Part shown: in pieces, positions 33,512 through 42,608 of the stretch
How the letters are laid out: each line of letters begins with the position of its first letter
Numbering within the stretch: position 1 is the stretch's first letter
Assembly (NCBI RefSeq): GCF_009827575.1
Contig: NZ_WTYR01000001.1
Coordinates: 1,240,001 to 1,304,000 of the forward strand
From: Alteriqipengyuania halimionae
Lineage (GTDB): Bacteria; Pseudomonadota; Alphaproteobacteria; Sphingomonadales; Sphingomonadaceae
Direction: 5' to 3'
DNA: 64,000 nt
Translations under genes and position numbers: made by a program
The notes under the pieces: model-generated
Databases searched by the model: none
What the model was told of the DNA's origin: nothing
What the model saw: only the letters and a program-made list of their open reading frames with translations

Positions 33512-34798
33512 ATGCGTGACTTCGCCACTTCGTCCGACGCCCGCGTGCAGGCGCAGCTCGATCGGCTCGCTGCGTTATCGCTGCCCGAGGGGCGGCTGGG
33601 GCTCGATACGATGCGTGCGCTGCTTGCCCGGCTGGGCGATCTGCAGACGCGGCTGCCGCCCGTGTTCCATGTCGCCGGGACCAACGGCAAGGGTTCGACC
33701 TGTGCCTTCCTGCGCGCCATGCTCGAGGCGGACGGCAAGCGCGTCCATGTCGCCACCAGCCCGCACCTCGTGCGCTACAATGAGCGTATCCGCGTCGCCG
33801 GAGAGCTGATCTCGGATGACACGCTCGCCGATCTTCTCGAAGAAGTGCTCGACGCGGGCGAAGACCTCGCGCCCAGCTTCTTCGAAGTCACGATCGCGGC
33901 GAGTTTCCTCGCCTTCGCACGGACTCTGGCCGATGCCTGCGTGATCGAAGTGGGTCTTGGCGGTCGTTTCGACGCGACCAATGTGATCGAGCATCCGGCA
34001 GCCTGCGGGATCGCGGCGCTGGGAATCGACCATGAGCGCTTCCTGCTCGCGCGCGAAACAGGCGTGCCCGAAGATCCGATGGCCCGGATCGCCTTCGAGA
34101 AGGCAGGTATCGTCAAGCCGGGCTGTTCGCTGGTGACTCTGTCCTACGATGAGGGGCCGACCCTAGAAATCGAACGCGCCGCCATGGCCGCCGGCGCGCC
34201 GCTGGCGATGCGCGGGCGCGAATGGTTCGCCAGCGTGGGCGCAGGCATAGAATACGAGGATCGCCACGGGCGGCTCGCCTTGCCGCTGCCTGCCCTGCCC
34301 GGTGCGCACCAAGCCGAGAATGCGGCGCTGGCGGTCGCGATGCTGCGGCATCAGGACTTCGTCAGCGTGTCGGAGGAAGCGCTGGGCCGCGGCATCCTCG
34401 AAGCGCGCTGGCCGGCACGGTTGCAGCGATTGTCGGTTGGCCCCCTCACCGGCGCGCGCGAGACCTGGCTCGATGGCGGGCACAACCGCTCTGCAGGCGA
34501 AGCGCTGGCGCGTCACTTCGCAGGGCGGCGCGTGCATCTCGTGCTCGGCATGCTGGCGAACAAGGACCCTCGCGGCGTCGTCGAACCGTTGGCGGAGAGC
34601 ATCGCCAGCATCTCTGCCGTTCCAGTGCCCGCGCACGAATGGCATGACGCCGCAGCGTTCGGCGATCGGGCGCGCGCCTTCCCGTCGGTCAAAGCCGCTC
34701 TGGCCGAACTCCCCGACGACGGTCTGCCCGTGTTGATCGCCGGATCGCTTTACCTTGCAGGCGAAGTCCTGCGCCTCAACGACGAAGCGCCCGACTAG
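33512..34798 (+). CDS. folC: Folylpolyglutamate / dihydrofolate synthase
   Basis: 428 residues, Mur-ligase family. HVAGTNGKGSTCAFLRAMLE is the P-loop; SPHLVRYNERIRVAGELISD the folate-binding stretch; SFFEVTIAASFLAFA and EVGLGGRFDATNVI follow, and WLDGGHNRSAGEALARHF opens the C-terminal domain. It adds glutamate to dihydropteroate or folates. The start at 33512 follows GGGGAGCATCTG. Its stop codon overlaps that of the convergent AmpG-type gene. Confidence 0.94.
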   Translation: MRDFATSSDARVQAQLDRLAALSLPEGRLGLDTMRALLARLGDLQTRLPPVFHVAGTNGKGSTCAFLRAMLEADGKRVHVATSPHLVRYNERIRVAGELISDDTLADLLEEVLDAGEDLAPSFFEVTIAASFLAFARTLADACVIEVGLGGRFDATNVIEHPAACGIAALGIDHERFLLARETGVPEDPMARIAFEKAGIVKPGCSLVTLSYDEGPTLEIERAAMAAGAPLAMRGREWFASVGAGIEYEDRHGRLALPLPALPGAHQAENAALAVAMLRHQDFVSVSEEALGRGILEARWPARLQRLSVGPLTGARETWLDGGHNRSAGEALARHFAGRRVHLVLGMLANKDPRGVVEPLAESIASISAVPVPAHEWHDAAAFGDRARAFPSVKAALAELPDDGLPVLIAGSLYLAGEVLRLNDEAPD

Positions 34799-36555
34799 CT
34801 GCCCGCGACGTGCTTGTCCGGCTGGACGACGCCGCTCGCCGCGCCGCTGCGCGCTTCGCGGATCCATTCCATCACGCACAGCGCCACGGCAACCACCCCG
34901 ATAATCGCGGTAAAAATGAACACGTAGTAATAGCCGCGATCCTCGATCATCTCGCCCAGCGCGCCGCGCCCGATCGTGCCCACCAGCAGCGTCAATGAGG
35001 CCAGCAGCGCATATTGCACGGCGGCATATTCCTTTGCGACGATGCTCGAAAGCCAGGCGATATAGGCCGCCCCGGCAATCCCGATCGCGAGATTTTCCCA
35101 GAAAATGGTGAAGGTCAGCCGCGCCAGCCCATCGATATCGGTCATCTGGAAGACACCCGCGATGAAGTTGACCAGTGCGGTGAAGCCGATCGCATCGCTT
35201 CCCCCTTGCATCACCGCCCCGCCTGCGGCGAGGTCGGCGTACAGAAGGTTCGTCGCGGCGGCGAGCGCGGCGCCCAACGTCAAGGTGAACATGCGCCCGA
35301 ACTTCGTGATGATCCAGCCGCCAAAGGCCAGGCCAAGAATGATCGCGAATACGCCGAAGAACTTCGAGGCGAACGCAACTTGGTCGCCGGTGTACTCCAG
35401 TTCTCCGAGATAGAAGGGATAGGCAAACACGCCCCATATCGAATCGCAAATCCGGTAGGTCAGCACCAGCGCGAGGATCAGCACCAGCGACCATCCCAAA
35501 CGACCGACGAACTCGACCAGCGGGAGGACGAGAGCGCGGTAGAGGTGGTCGGTGAACTTGACCGTGCGTTTCGGCTCATCGCCTGTCGATGCGACGATGA
35601 CGTTGGTTCCGCGTCGCTTCTGCTTTGCGACCCAGGCGGCAATGAAGGCGGGAAGGACCACGGTCGCGACAACGATGAGCGGGCCGTAGGTGGTGGTGAA
35701 GAGCGTGACGTCGGGTCGATCTTCGGGAGCGGCTGTCATGCTGCGGACCATGAAGACCACCACCGTGCCGATCGCCCATGCCCAGAGCAATCCCACCGCG
35801 AGCAGCGCACGATTGCGCACCTTCTCGGTCACTTCGCCGACATTGTAGAGTTCGGCGACCTCTTCCTCGTTCGCTGCGACCGTCGCGGCGGAGCGCTTCG
35901 CAACATCGGCATCCGGCGCAAAGAGACTGGCGATGCCGATCGCGAGCATCAACCCGCTCATGATCAGATAGGTCTGCGGCCAACCGATCCGCTCGGCGAT
36001 GATCAGGCCCAACGCGCCGCCGATCAACGCGGCGAGGCGAAAGCCCATCTGGGTGATGGTCGAAAGGATATCCAGCGTCGCTTCTTCGTCAGCCACGTCG
36101 ATGCGCCACGCATTGATCGCAATGTCCTGCGTCGCGCTGGCGAAAGCGCCGATCGCGGCCAGCAGGCTGAACCAGCCGAGCGCGTTGCGCGGATCGAGAA
36201 AACTCATGATGAGCAAGGCGATGCCCACCGTCAGCTGCATCGGCGCGATCCATTGCTTGCGCTTGCCGAGCTTGCGCAATCCGGGGATATCGACCTTGTC
36301 GAGCAGCGGCGACCATAGGAACTGGAACGCGTAGGCAAGCCCGACGAGCGAGAACACACCCATCGTTTCGAGATCGACTTCTGCCTCGCTCAACCAGGCA
36401 TAGAGCGTGCCGAGAAACAGGGCTGGTGGAAGGCCCTGTGCGAAACCGAACAGCACCATGAAGCCGCTTTTCGGATTACGCAGCGAACGGAGCAGCGTCC
36501 CCCAGCCCGGCTTCTTCGCCTTGCCGTCTCCATCCTCTATCGCCGTATCGGCCAT
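34795..36555 (-). CDS. AmpG-like MFS permease
   Basis: 586 residues with about 12-14 membrane helices. NPKSGFMVLFGFAQGLPPAL and YAWLSEAEVDLETMGVFSLV, then AYAFQFLWSPLLDKV, match AmpG, which imports anhydro-muropeptides released during wall turnover. It is longer than E. coli AmpG (about 490), with an extended central loop and a middle cytoplasmic stretch TGDEPKRTVKFTDHLYRALV. In enterobacteria AmpG is needed for AmpC induction; no ampC or ampR is visible here. Divergent from the Rieske gene. Confidence 0.82.
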   Translation of the reverse strand: MADTAIEDGDGKAKKPGWGTLLRSLRNPKSGFMVLFGFAQGLPPALFLGTLYAWLSEAEVDLETMGVFSLVGLAYAFQFLWSPLLDKVDIPGLRKLGKRKQWIAPMQLTVGIALLIMSFLDPRNALGWFSLLAAIGAFASATQDIAINAWRIDVADEEATLDILSTITQMGFRLAALIGGALGLIIAERIGWPQTYLIMSGLMLAIGIASLFAPDADVAKRSAATVAANEEEVAELYNVGEVTEKVRNRALLAVGLLWAWAIGTVVVFMVRSMTAAPEDRPDVTLFTTTYGPLIVVATVVLPAFIAAWVAKQKRRGTNVIVASTGDEPKRTVKFTDHLYRALVLPLVEFVGRLGWSLVLILALVLTYRICDSIWGVFAYPFYLGELEYTGDQVAFASKFFGVFAIILGLAFGGWIITKFGRMFTLTLGAALAAATNLLYADLAAGGAVMQGGSDAIGFTALVNFIAGVFQMTDIDGLARLTFTIFWENLAIGIAGAAYIAWLSSIVAKEYAAVQYALLASLTLLVGTIGRGALGEMIEDRGYYYVFIFTAIIGVVAVALCVMEWIREARSGAASGVVQPDKHVAGS

Positions 36556-36623
36556 TCGCGTTCCTTTTGTTTTCGCGGATTTGCTGGCAGACTAGCCGTG
36601 AGGCAAGTGAATAGGAAATGGAT

Positions 36624-37796
36624 ATGGCCACCACAGCTGGTGACAAGCCACGCTCCGGCAAGGGCCCGCAGCCCACACCAGGACAATCGGCGCTGGCACA
36701 GTCCATCGCGGATGGTGATGCGCGCCAGGGCGAAGCAGGGCTGACGCTGCCCGCCAGCCGCTACACCGATCCCGATTTCTACGCGCGCGAGAAGGCCGCC
36801 CTGTTCGACAAGATGCCGCAAGTAATTGCGCCATCCGCACTCCTGCCCGACCCGGCCATGTCGGTGGCGCACGATGCGACCGGGCGCGCGCTGCTGCTCA
36901 CCCGCGATGCTGAAGGCGAAGCGCGTGTGTTCGCCAATGTCTGTCGCCACCGCGCGACACGACTGGTCGAAGGCAACGAAGTCCAGTGCGGCAAGCGGCT
37001 CACATGCCCGTATCACGCCTGGACCTATGCGCTCGACGGACGGCTTCTCGCCCTGCCCCGCCCGGACACCTTTCCCGGACTCGAAAAATCCGAAATGGGG
37101 CTGGTGGAACTACCCAGCATCGAGGCCGGCGGGCTGATCTGGTTCGCGCCTTCCTCCGACGCCGATTTTTGCGATGCAGAAACGCTGGGCGAGGATTTCG
37201 ACGCTCTCGAGATGAACGGCATGCACCTTTTCGCCCGACGCACACATACGGTGGCGGGAAACTGGAAGCTGATCATGGATGCCTTCCTCGAAAGCTACCA
37301 TGTGCAGCGGCTTCACTCGCAAACGATCGGTCCGTTTTTCAAAGACGGGATCACCGCCGGCGACATGGTCGGCCCGCATCAGCGATCGCTGGTCGGCCGC
37401 GCGGACGAGATCGACGAGCTCGATATCACCGACATGGCCGCTCTTCGCCGCACCGCGACGTTTGCATACCAGCTCGTGCCGGGCACGGTGATCGTCATCA
37501 GCCCCGATTACATCAACGTCATGACGCTGATGCCGCAATCGCACGAATCGACGCTGGTCGAGGATTTCATGCTGATTCCCGAAGCTCCGCAGACCGACAA
37601 GGCGCGCGATCACTGGCAGCGTAGCTGGGAACTGCTCGACGCCGGCGTGTTCGCAAGCGAGGATTTCCGCGCGGCCGAGCTCGGGCAGCAGGGGCTGGCC
37701 AGTGGCGCCGTGCCCGAAATTACGCTCGGAACGCTCGAAACGGGGATTGCCCGCTTTCACGAAACGCTGGACGAATTGCTCCGCGCCAGCAATTGA
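36624..37796 (+). CDS. Rieske-type aromatic ring-hydroxylating oxygenase, alpha subunit
   Basis: 390 residues. The Rieske [2Fe-2S] motif is CRHRATRLVEGN…LTCPYHAWTY (CxH…CxxH); the mononuclear iron region is MDAFLESYHVQRLHSQ with two His. These oxygenases hydroxylate or demethylate aromatic rings or quaternary amines with electrons from a reductase; no reductase or beta subunit is next to it, so the substrate cannot be guessed. The start at 36624 is preferred because AGGA lies 7 bases upstream; ATG 36618 adds two residues. Upstream of rluB by 6 bases. Confidence 0.88.
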   Translation: MATTAGDKPRSGKGPQPTPGQSALAQSIADGDARQGEAGLTLPASRYTDPDFYAREKAALFDKMPQVIAPSALLPDPAMSVAHDATGRALLLTRDAEGEARVFANVCRHRATRLVEGNEVQCGKRLTCPYHAWTYALDGRLLALPRPDTFPGLEKSEMGLVELPSIEAGGLIWFAPSSDADFCDAETLGEDFDALEMNGMHLFARRTHTVAGNWKLIMDAFLESYHVQRLHSQTIGPFFKDGITAGDMVGPHQRSLVGRADEIDELDITDMAALRRTATFAYQLVPGTVIVISPDYINVMTLMPQSHESTLVEDFMLIPEAPQTDKARDHWQRSWELLDAGVFASEDFRAAELGQQGLASGAVPEITLGTLETGIARFHETLDELLRASN

Positions 37797-37802
37797 GCGC
37801 CG

Positions 37803-38555
37803 ATGGCTGATGAACCGAAAAGAGAAGGCGACCGTATCGCCAAGCTGCTCGCACGCGCTGGCGTGGCGAGCCGTCGTGCGGTCGAGCGCATGATCGAGGA
37901 GGGCCGCGTCGGCCTGAACGGCAAGACGCTCGATACGGCGAACACCGTGCTGCCCGATCTGAAGGGCGTGACGGTGGACGGAAAGCCGGTCGAAAAGCCC
38001 GCTGCGACGCAAATCTGGCGCTTCAACAAACCCCAGGGCCTGATCACGGCCGAGCGTGACCCTGGCGGCCGCCCCACGATTTACGCAGCGCTGCGCAATG
38101 CCGTGCCCAAGGATACGCCGCGGCTGATGCCGATAGGTCGGCTCGACATCAACACCGAGGGGCTGCTGCTGCTCACCAATGACGGCGAGCTCAAGCGCGC
38201 GCTCGAACTCCCGTCTTCCCAGATTCCACGCCTCTATCGTGTCCGGACGTTCGGCGAAGTGACGCAGGAACAGCTCGAAGATCTGATCGAGGGCGTCGAG
38301 ATCGACGGTGTCCGCTATGGCCGGATCGATGCCAACATGGAGCGCAGCACCGGCGCGAACCAGTGGATCGAGGTCTCGATTACCGAAGGCAAGAACCGCG
38401 AAGTCCGGAAGGTGATGGAACATCTCGGCCTCAAGGTCTCGCGTCTGGTCCGCACCGCCTACGGCCCCTTCCCGCTCGGCGATCTGAAGCGCGGGACTAC
38501 CGATAAGGTGCCACGGAACATGGTCGACAACCTCAAGCGGTCGCTCAAGCTGTGA
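37803..38555 (+). CDS. rluB: Ribosomal large-subunit pseudouridine synthase B family
   Basis: 250 residues. The N-terminal S4 domain (RIAKLLARAGVASRRAVERM) precedes a RsuA/RluB catalytic domain with LMPIGRLDINTEGLLLLTND, whose Asp is the nucleophile, YRVRTFGEVTQEQLEDLIEG and ITEGKNREVRKVMEHLGLKV. RluB makes pseudouridine 2605 in 23S rRNA. RluB over RsuA/RluE is judged from length and the S4 domain. Its stop overlaps the rsmD start (GTGA). Confidence 0.9.
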   Translation: MADEPKREGDRIAKLLARAGVASRRAVERMIEEGRVGLNGKTLDTANTVLPDLKGVTVDGKPVEKPAATQIWRFNKPQGLITAERDPGGRPTIYAALRNAVPKDTPRLMPIGRLDINTEGLLLLTNDGELKRALELPSSQIPRLYRVRTFGEVTQEQLEDLIEGVEIDGVRYGRIDANMERSTGANQWIEVSITEGKNREVRKVMEHLGLKVSRLVRTAYGPFPLGDLKRGTTDKVPRNMVDNLKRSLKL

Positions 38556-39109
38556 AGTCGGGCGGACTTCGTATCATCGCGGGCAAGTGGCGCGGACGGA
38601 GGCTCGCCGTGCCCAAGGGCGATGCCACGCGCCCGACCGCCGATCGCACACGCGAAACGCTGTTCAACATGCTCACCAGCCGGTTGGGCAGTTTCGAAGA
38701 CCTCGCCGTCGCCGACCTGTTTGCAGGGTCGGGCGCGCTGGGGCTTGAGGCATTGTCGCGGGGCGCTGCGCACTGCCTCTTCGTCGAGGAAGAACGTGGT
38801 GCGCTCGACACGATCCGCGAGAATATCACGTCGCTGGACGCACGCGGGATAACGACCGTGCAAGCCGGTTCGGTCATGGGGTTGGGCCCGGCCAAACAGG
38901 CAACCGACCTGATCCTGCTAGATCCTCCCTATAGCACCGGTGCCGGTCAGGTCGCGCTTGATCGGATGGTCCGGCTTGGCTGGATAGGCCAAGGGACATG
39001 GATCGCACTCGAAACCGCGCGCGACGAGGATATCGCGATCAGGACGTTGGCGATCGAGGCCGAACGCAATGTCGGCAAGGCCAAGCTGACCCTGCTGCGA
39101 CCGGAATAA
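38552..39109 (+). CDS. rsmD: 16S rRNA (guanine966-N2)-methyltransferase
   Basis: 185 residues from a GTG. LRIIAGKWRGRRLAVPKGDA, TRPTADRTRETLFNML, the SAM site VADLFAGSGALGLEALSRGA and the N6/N2-methylase motif LILLDPPYSTG are all present. It methylates G966 of 16S rRNA. The GTGA overlap couples it to rluB, linking two rRNA modification enzymes. Confidence 0.94.
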   Translation: MKSGGLRIIAGKWRGRRLAVPKGDATRPTADRTRETLFNMLTSRLGSFEDLAVADLFAGSGALGLEALSRGAAHCLFVEEERGALDTIRENITSLDARGITTVQAGSVMGLGPAKQATDLILLDPPYSTGAGQVALDRMVRLGWIGQGTWIALETARDEDIAIRTLAIEAERNVGKAKLTLLRPE

Positions 39110-39110
39110 C

Positions 39111-39521
39111 CTAGCCTTCCTCGTCTCCGCCGCCGGGGAAACGTTCGAACTCGGGCAGCTCGTGTACATCCTTCATCCAGCCGATCCGTTCCGCGACCTG
39201 GATGTGCGCTTGCGCGGGTACCGTTTCGGGTTCGTCGAGTGTGGCGCTCTGTATATCAACGCGGCCGGGCAGCATTTCATCATTCGAGTAGAACAGGCCG
39301 GTGCCGCACTGGATGCAGAAATAGCGTCGCGCATGTTCGGAGGAGGAATAGATCGAAGGCTCGCCCGTTACCCGCAATGCGGTGTCGTCTACCATCAGCC
39401 AGCCGACCATCGGCGCACCTGAATTGCGCTGGCAGTCGATGCAATGGCACAACGCGTGGTTGATCGGGTCACCTTCGACTTCATACCGAACCGCCCCGCA
39501 GTGGCAGCCGCCTGTCAGCAT
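39111..39521 (-). CDS. GFA family zinc protein
   Basis: 136 residues. GGCHCGAVRYEVEGDP, then LCHCIDCQRNSGAPMVGWLM and YFCIQCGTGLFYSND give the zinc-binding cysteines of the GFA (glutathione-dependent formaldehyde-activating enzyme) fold. Most members have no proven activity, and the founding function is disputed. It is convergent with rsmD, with one base between the stops. Confidence 0.9.
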   Translation of the reverse strand: MLTGGCHCGAVRYEVEGDPINHALCHCIDCQRNSGAPMVGWLMVDDTALRVTGEPSIYSSSEHARRYFCIQCGTGLFYSNDEMLPGRVDIQSATLDEPETVPAQAHIQVAERIGWMKDVHELPEFERFPGGGDEEG

Positions 39522-39558
39522 CGATTTTCCTCCTCTCAGAATTTCGCTTCGACCATAG

Positions 39559-39590
39559 AAAAAGGGCGCCGCCGAAGCGACGCCCTTTTT
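39559..39590 (-). terminator. Rho-independent terminator
   Basis: AAAAAGGGCG (39559-39568) pairs with CGCCCTTTTT (39581-39590). The T-run lies on either strand; it ends the 39610-40164 gene and insulates it from the GFA gene. Confidence 0.9.
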
Positions 39591-39609
39591 GGGATGGTCG
39601 GAAGATGGG

Positions 39610-40164
39610 TTACTGATTGTCCTTCTTCATCTCGCTGGCGGGCTTGCCCGGCCAGTAATCGAGCGGACGGTTACCCCAATTCTTGCCGGCAGCGCGGGGC
39701 TGGATGCAGCTGTCCTGCTGATCGCCCTCACAGATCGGGTACTCGCCCTGGACGCGGTTCGTCGGCACCGACTGGATCATTTCGTTCGACTGGTAGCGGA
39801 TATCGCCGGTCGTGCTGGCCGAAGAACGGGTCGCGGTCGTACCGCTACGCTGGGCAACCTGCTGAGCAATCGACTGCCACGTCGCATCGCGCTGGGTAGG
39901 TTCCATCTCGTAAAGTGCGACGCGTTGTTCGTCGTTCAATTTCCACCAGACCTTTGCCTGCGGCTCGCTCAGCGTCCAGTAATACGTCCGCACTTCGGTC
40001 GGCCAGCCTTCGTACGTGGCGCGGTTTTCAGCGGGCCAACCATCATACATCGTCTGTTGCTGCGTGGTCAGTTCGACATCCATTGTACCGTCTTGGGCCA
40101 TGGCGGTGGGAGCCATGGTAATCGCAGCGGCAGCGGCGGCGGTAGTCATCAAGAGCTTTTTCAT
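39610..40164 (-). CDS. Secreted hypothetical protein with YDGWP repeats
   Basis: 184 residues with a signal peptide (MKKLLMTTAAAAAAITMAPTAMA). Mature part: two similar units, MYDGWPAENRATYEGWPTEV, followed by RTYYWTLSEPQAKVWWKLND, rich in Trp and Tyr; then a Ser/Thr-rich linker and a region with two Cys (PICEGDQQDSC) that may form a disulfide. I recognise no domain. Likely periplasmic or surface, common in sphingomonads (impression, not checked). It is divergent from the UvrD-type helicase and ends in a strong terminator. Confidence 0.75.
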   Translation of the reverse strand: MKKLLMTTAAAAAAITMAPTAMAQDGTMDVELTTQQQTMYDGWPAENRATYEGWPTEVRTYYWTLSEPQAKVWWKLNDEQRVALYEMEPTQRDATWQSIAQQVAQRSGTTATRSSASTTGDIRYQSNEMIQSVPTNRVQGEYPICEGDQQDSCIQPRAAGKNWGNRPLDYWPGKPASEMKKDNQ

Positions 40165-40280
40165 AATTCGGGTCCTTTCGGAGAGTTGTGACAGCTAAAC
40201 GGGACCGGGCGGCGCTGCGTTCCGGTAAACGGGTGATGCGAGGCCTTGCCGCGACGAATCGTGTTCCCTAACTGTTCGCC

Positions 40281-42587
40281 GTGAGCGACAATCTTCCCCT
40301 GCCCGAACCGATTATGAGCGATGGCGAACGCGCCTTCCTTGCGCGGCTCAATCCGCCGCAGCGCGAAGCCGTGACCACGACCGATGGCCCGGTGCTGATG
40401 CTGGCTGGCGCCGGGACCGGCAAGACCGCTGCCCTCACCCACCGGCTCGCCTATCTGGTCAACAAGCAACTCGCCTGGCCCAGCGAAATCCTGTGCGTCA
40501 CCTTCACCAACAAGGCCGCGCGCGAAATGCGCGAGCGGGTGGGGCAATTGCTGGGCGATCGCGTCGAGGGCATGCCATGGCTCGGCACATTCCACTCGAT
40601 CGCAGCGAAAATGCTGCGCCGCCATGCCGAACTGGTGGGGCTGGAGAGCAATTTCACGATCATCGACACAGACGATCAGATTCGCCTGCTCAAGCAGTTG
40701 ATCCAGCAGGCCGAGCTGGACGAGAAGCGCTGGCCGGCGCGCCAGCTCGCCGGATTGATCGATCGCTGGAAGAACCGTGGCCTCAACCCGGCCGATATCG
40801 ATGCGGCGGAAAGCGAAGCCTATGCCAACGGCAAGGGCCAGCAATTCTATCGGCTGTACCAGGATCGCCTGAAAGCGCTCAACGCGTGCGACTTCGGCGA
40901 CCTGCTGCTGCACATGCTCAACATTTTCCGCAAAGAGCGCGAGGTGCTCTCGCAGTACCAGCAGCGCTTCAAATACATCATGGTGGACGAATATCAGGAC
41001 ACCAACGCGGTCCAGTATCTTTGGCTGCGGCTGCTCGCGCAGGAGCGCAAGAATATCTGCGTGGTTGGGGACGACGATCAGTCGATCTATTCCTGGCGCG
41101 GCGCAGAAGTGGCCAACATCCTGCGGTTCGAGAAGGATTTTCCCGGATGCAAGGTCGTCAAGCTGGAGCAGAATTATCGCTCCACGCCGCATATCCTCGG
41201 CGCCGCCTCGGGCCTGATCCGCGCCAATAGCGAGCGGCACGAGAAAACGCTCTGGACCGAGCAGGATGCGGGCGAGAAAGTCCGCGTGATCGGCGTGTGG
41301 GACGGCCCCGAGGAAGCCCGCCGCGTGGGCGAGGAAATCGAGCGCCTCGAAGGCGAAGGGGCCGACTTGAACAAGGTCGCGATCCTCGTGCGGGCGCAAT
41401 ACCAGACGCGCGAGTTCGAAGACCGCTTCATCCAGATCGGCGTGAACTATCGCATCGTGGGCGGCTTCCGTTTCTACGAGCGTGCGGAAATCCGCGACCT
41501 GCTCGCCTACCTCCGCGTGATCGCGCAGCCGCAGGACGATCTCGCCTTCGAGCGGATCTACAACCAGCCCAAGCGCGGGCTCGGTGCCAAGACGCTCGAA
41601 GCGATGCACCGCCATGCGCGAGCCAACGGGCTTCCGCTCGCGGCCGCTTCGCTACAACTGGCCAACAGCGACGAACTGCCCAAGCGCGCCAGCGGGACGA
41701 TCGCCGCGCTGATGCGGGATTTCCTGCGCTGGCGCGAGATGAGCGAGACCGTGCCGCCTGCCGAATTGCTCCGCACCGTGGTGCAGGAATCGGGTTACGA
41801 GGACATGCTCAACAAGGATCGCTCGGCCGAAAGCGCCGGTCGGCTCGAGAACCTGTCCGAACTCGCGCGTGCAATGGAGGATTACGAGACCCTCGGCGAT
41901 TTTCTGGAGCACGTCGCGCTGGTGATGGACAACGATGCGTCGGACGAGACCGAGAAGGTCACGATCATGACCATTCACGCGGCCAAGGGCCTCGAGTTCG
42001 ACAACCTCTTCCTGCCAGGCTGGGAGGAAGGTGTGTTTCCGTCGCAGCGGTCGCTCGACGAAGGCGGCCTCGCCAGCCTCGAGGAAGAGCGCCGCCTCGC
42101 CTATGTCGCCATCACCCGCGCACGGCGACGCTGTACGATCATCCACGCTGCCAACCGCCGTATTTACGGCCAGTGGACCAGCTCGATTCCCTCCCGCTTC
42201 GTGGAGGAATTGCCCGACGAGCATGTCGACAGCGAAACCACGATGACCGGCGGAGCCTCGCTATGGCGCGCAGGTTTTTCGGATCGTGACGATCCGTTCG
42301 CGCATGTCGCGCGCGATGCGCCCAGCCGCGCCGGCTCGCGCGGCCCGGGCTGGCAGCGCGCGGTCGCCAGCGGTTACGACGCGACGCCCAAGAAACTGCC
42401 CGAATCGCGCCGCAGCGCCGCCAGCTTCGCGGCCAAGCCGAGGACTGACATCGCGATCGGCGACCGCGTCTTTCACGACAAGTTCGGCTACGGCAAAGTG
42501 ACCGGACAGGAAGGCAACAAGCTCGAGATCGAATTCGAGAAAGCCGGGACCAAGCGGGTAATCGACAGCTTCGTGCAGGCGGCCTGA
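40281..42587 (+). CDS. uvrD: UvrD/PcrA-type ATP-dependent DNA helicase
   Basis: 768 residues, superfamily 1A. Walker A LAGAGTGKTAALTHRLAYLV, Ia CVTFTNKAAREM, Walker B MVDEYQDTNAVQYLWL, III VVGDDDQSIYSWRGAE, IV KLEQNYRST, V VTIMTIHAAKGLEFDNLFLP and VI ERRLAYVAITRARRR appear in order. The final ~50 residues (IGDRVFHDKFGYGKVTGQEG) are the PcrA/UvrD C-terminal Tudor-like domain that contacts RNA polymerase. A role in nucleotide-excision and transcription-coupled repair is expected. The start is a GTG at 40281. Confidence 0.94.
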   Translation: MSDNLPLPEPIMSDGERAFLARLNPPQREAVTTTDGPVLMLAGAGTGKTAALTHRLAYLVNKQLAWPSEILCVTFTNKAAREMRERVGQLLGDRVEGMPWLGTFHSIAAKMLRRHAELVGLESNFTIIDTDDQIRLLKQLIQQAELDEKRWPARQLAGLIDRWKNRGLNPADIDAAESEAYANGKGQQFYRLYQDRLKALNACDFGDLLLHMLNIFRKEREVLSQYQQRFKYIMVDEYQDTNAVQYLWLRLLAQERKNICVVGDDDQSIYSWRGAEVANILRFEKDFPGCKVVKLEQNYRSTPHILGAASGLIRANSERHEKTLWTEQDAGEKVRVIGVWDGPEEARRVGEEIERLEGEGADLNKVAILVRAQYQTREFEDRFIQIGVNYRIVGGFRFYERAEIRDLLAYLRVIAQPQDDLAFERIYNQPKRGLGAKTLEAMHRHARANGLPLAAASLQLANSDELPKRASGTIAALMRDFLRWREMSETVPPAELLRTVVQESGYEDMLNKDRSAESAGRLENLSELARAMEDYETLGDFLEHVALVMDNDASDETEKVTIMTIHAAKGLEFDNLFLPGWEEGVFPSQRSLDEGGLASLEEERRLAYVAITRARRRCTIIHAANRRIYGQWTSSIPSRFVEELPDEHVDSETTMTGGASLWRAGFSDRDDPFAHVARDAPSRAGSRGPGWQRAVASGYDATPKKLPESRRSAASFAAKPRTDIAIGDRVFHDKFGYGKVTGQEGNKLEIEFEKAGTKRVIDSFVQAA

Positions 42588-42608
42588 CGCCGCCTGCCCT
42601 TCAGGCGT

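Noticed and set aside
34795-36555. AmpG-like permease as part of a lactamase-induction system with the B1 enzyme
   Set aside because: No ampR or ampC is visible, the genes are over 6 kb apart, and B1 enzymes are not known to be controlled by the AmpG-AmpR route.
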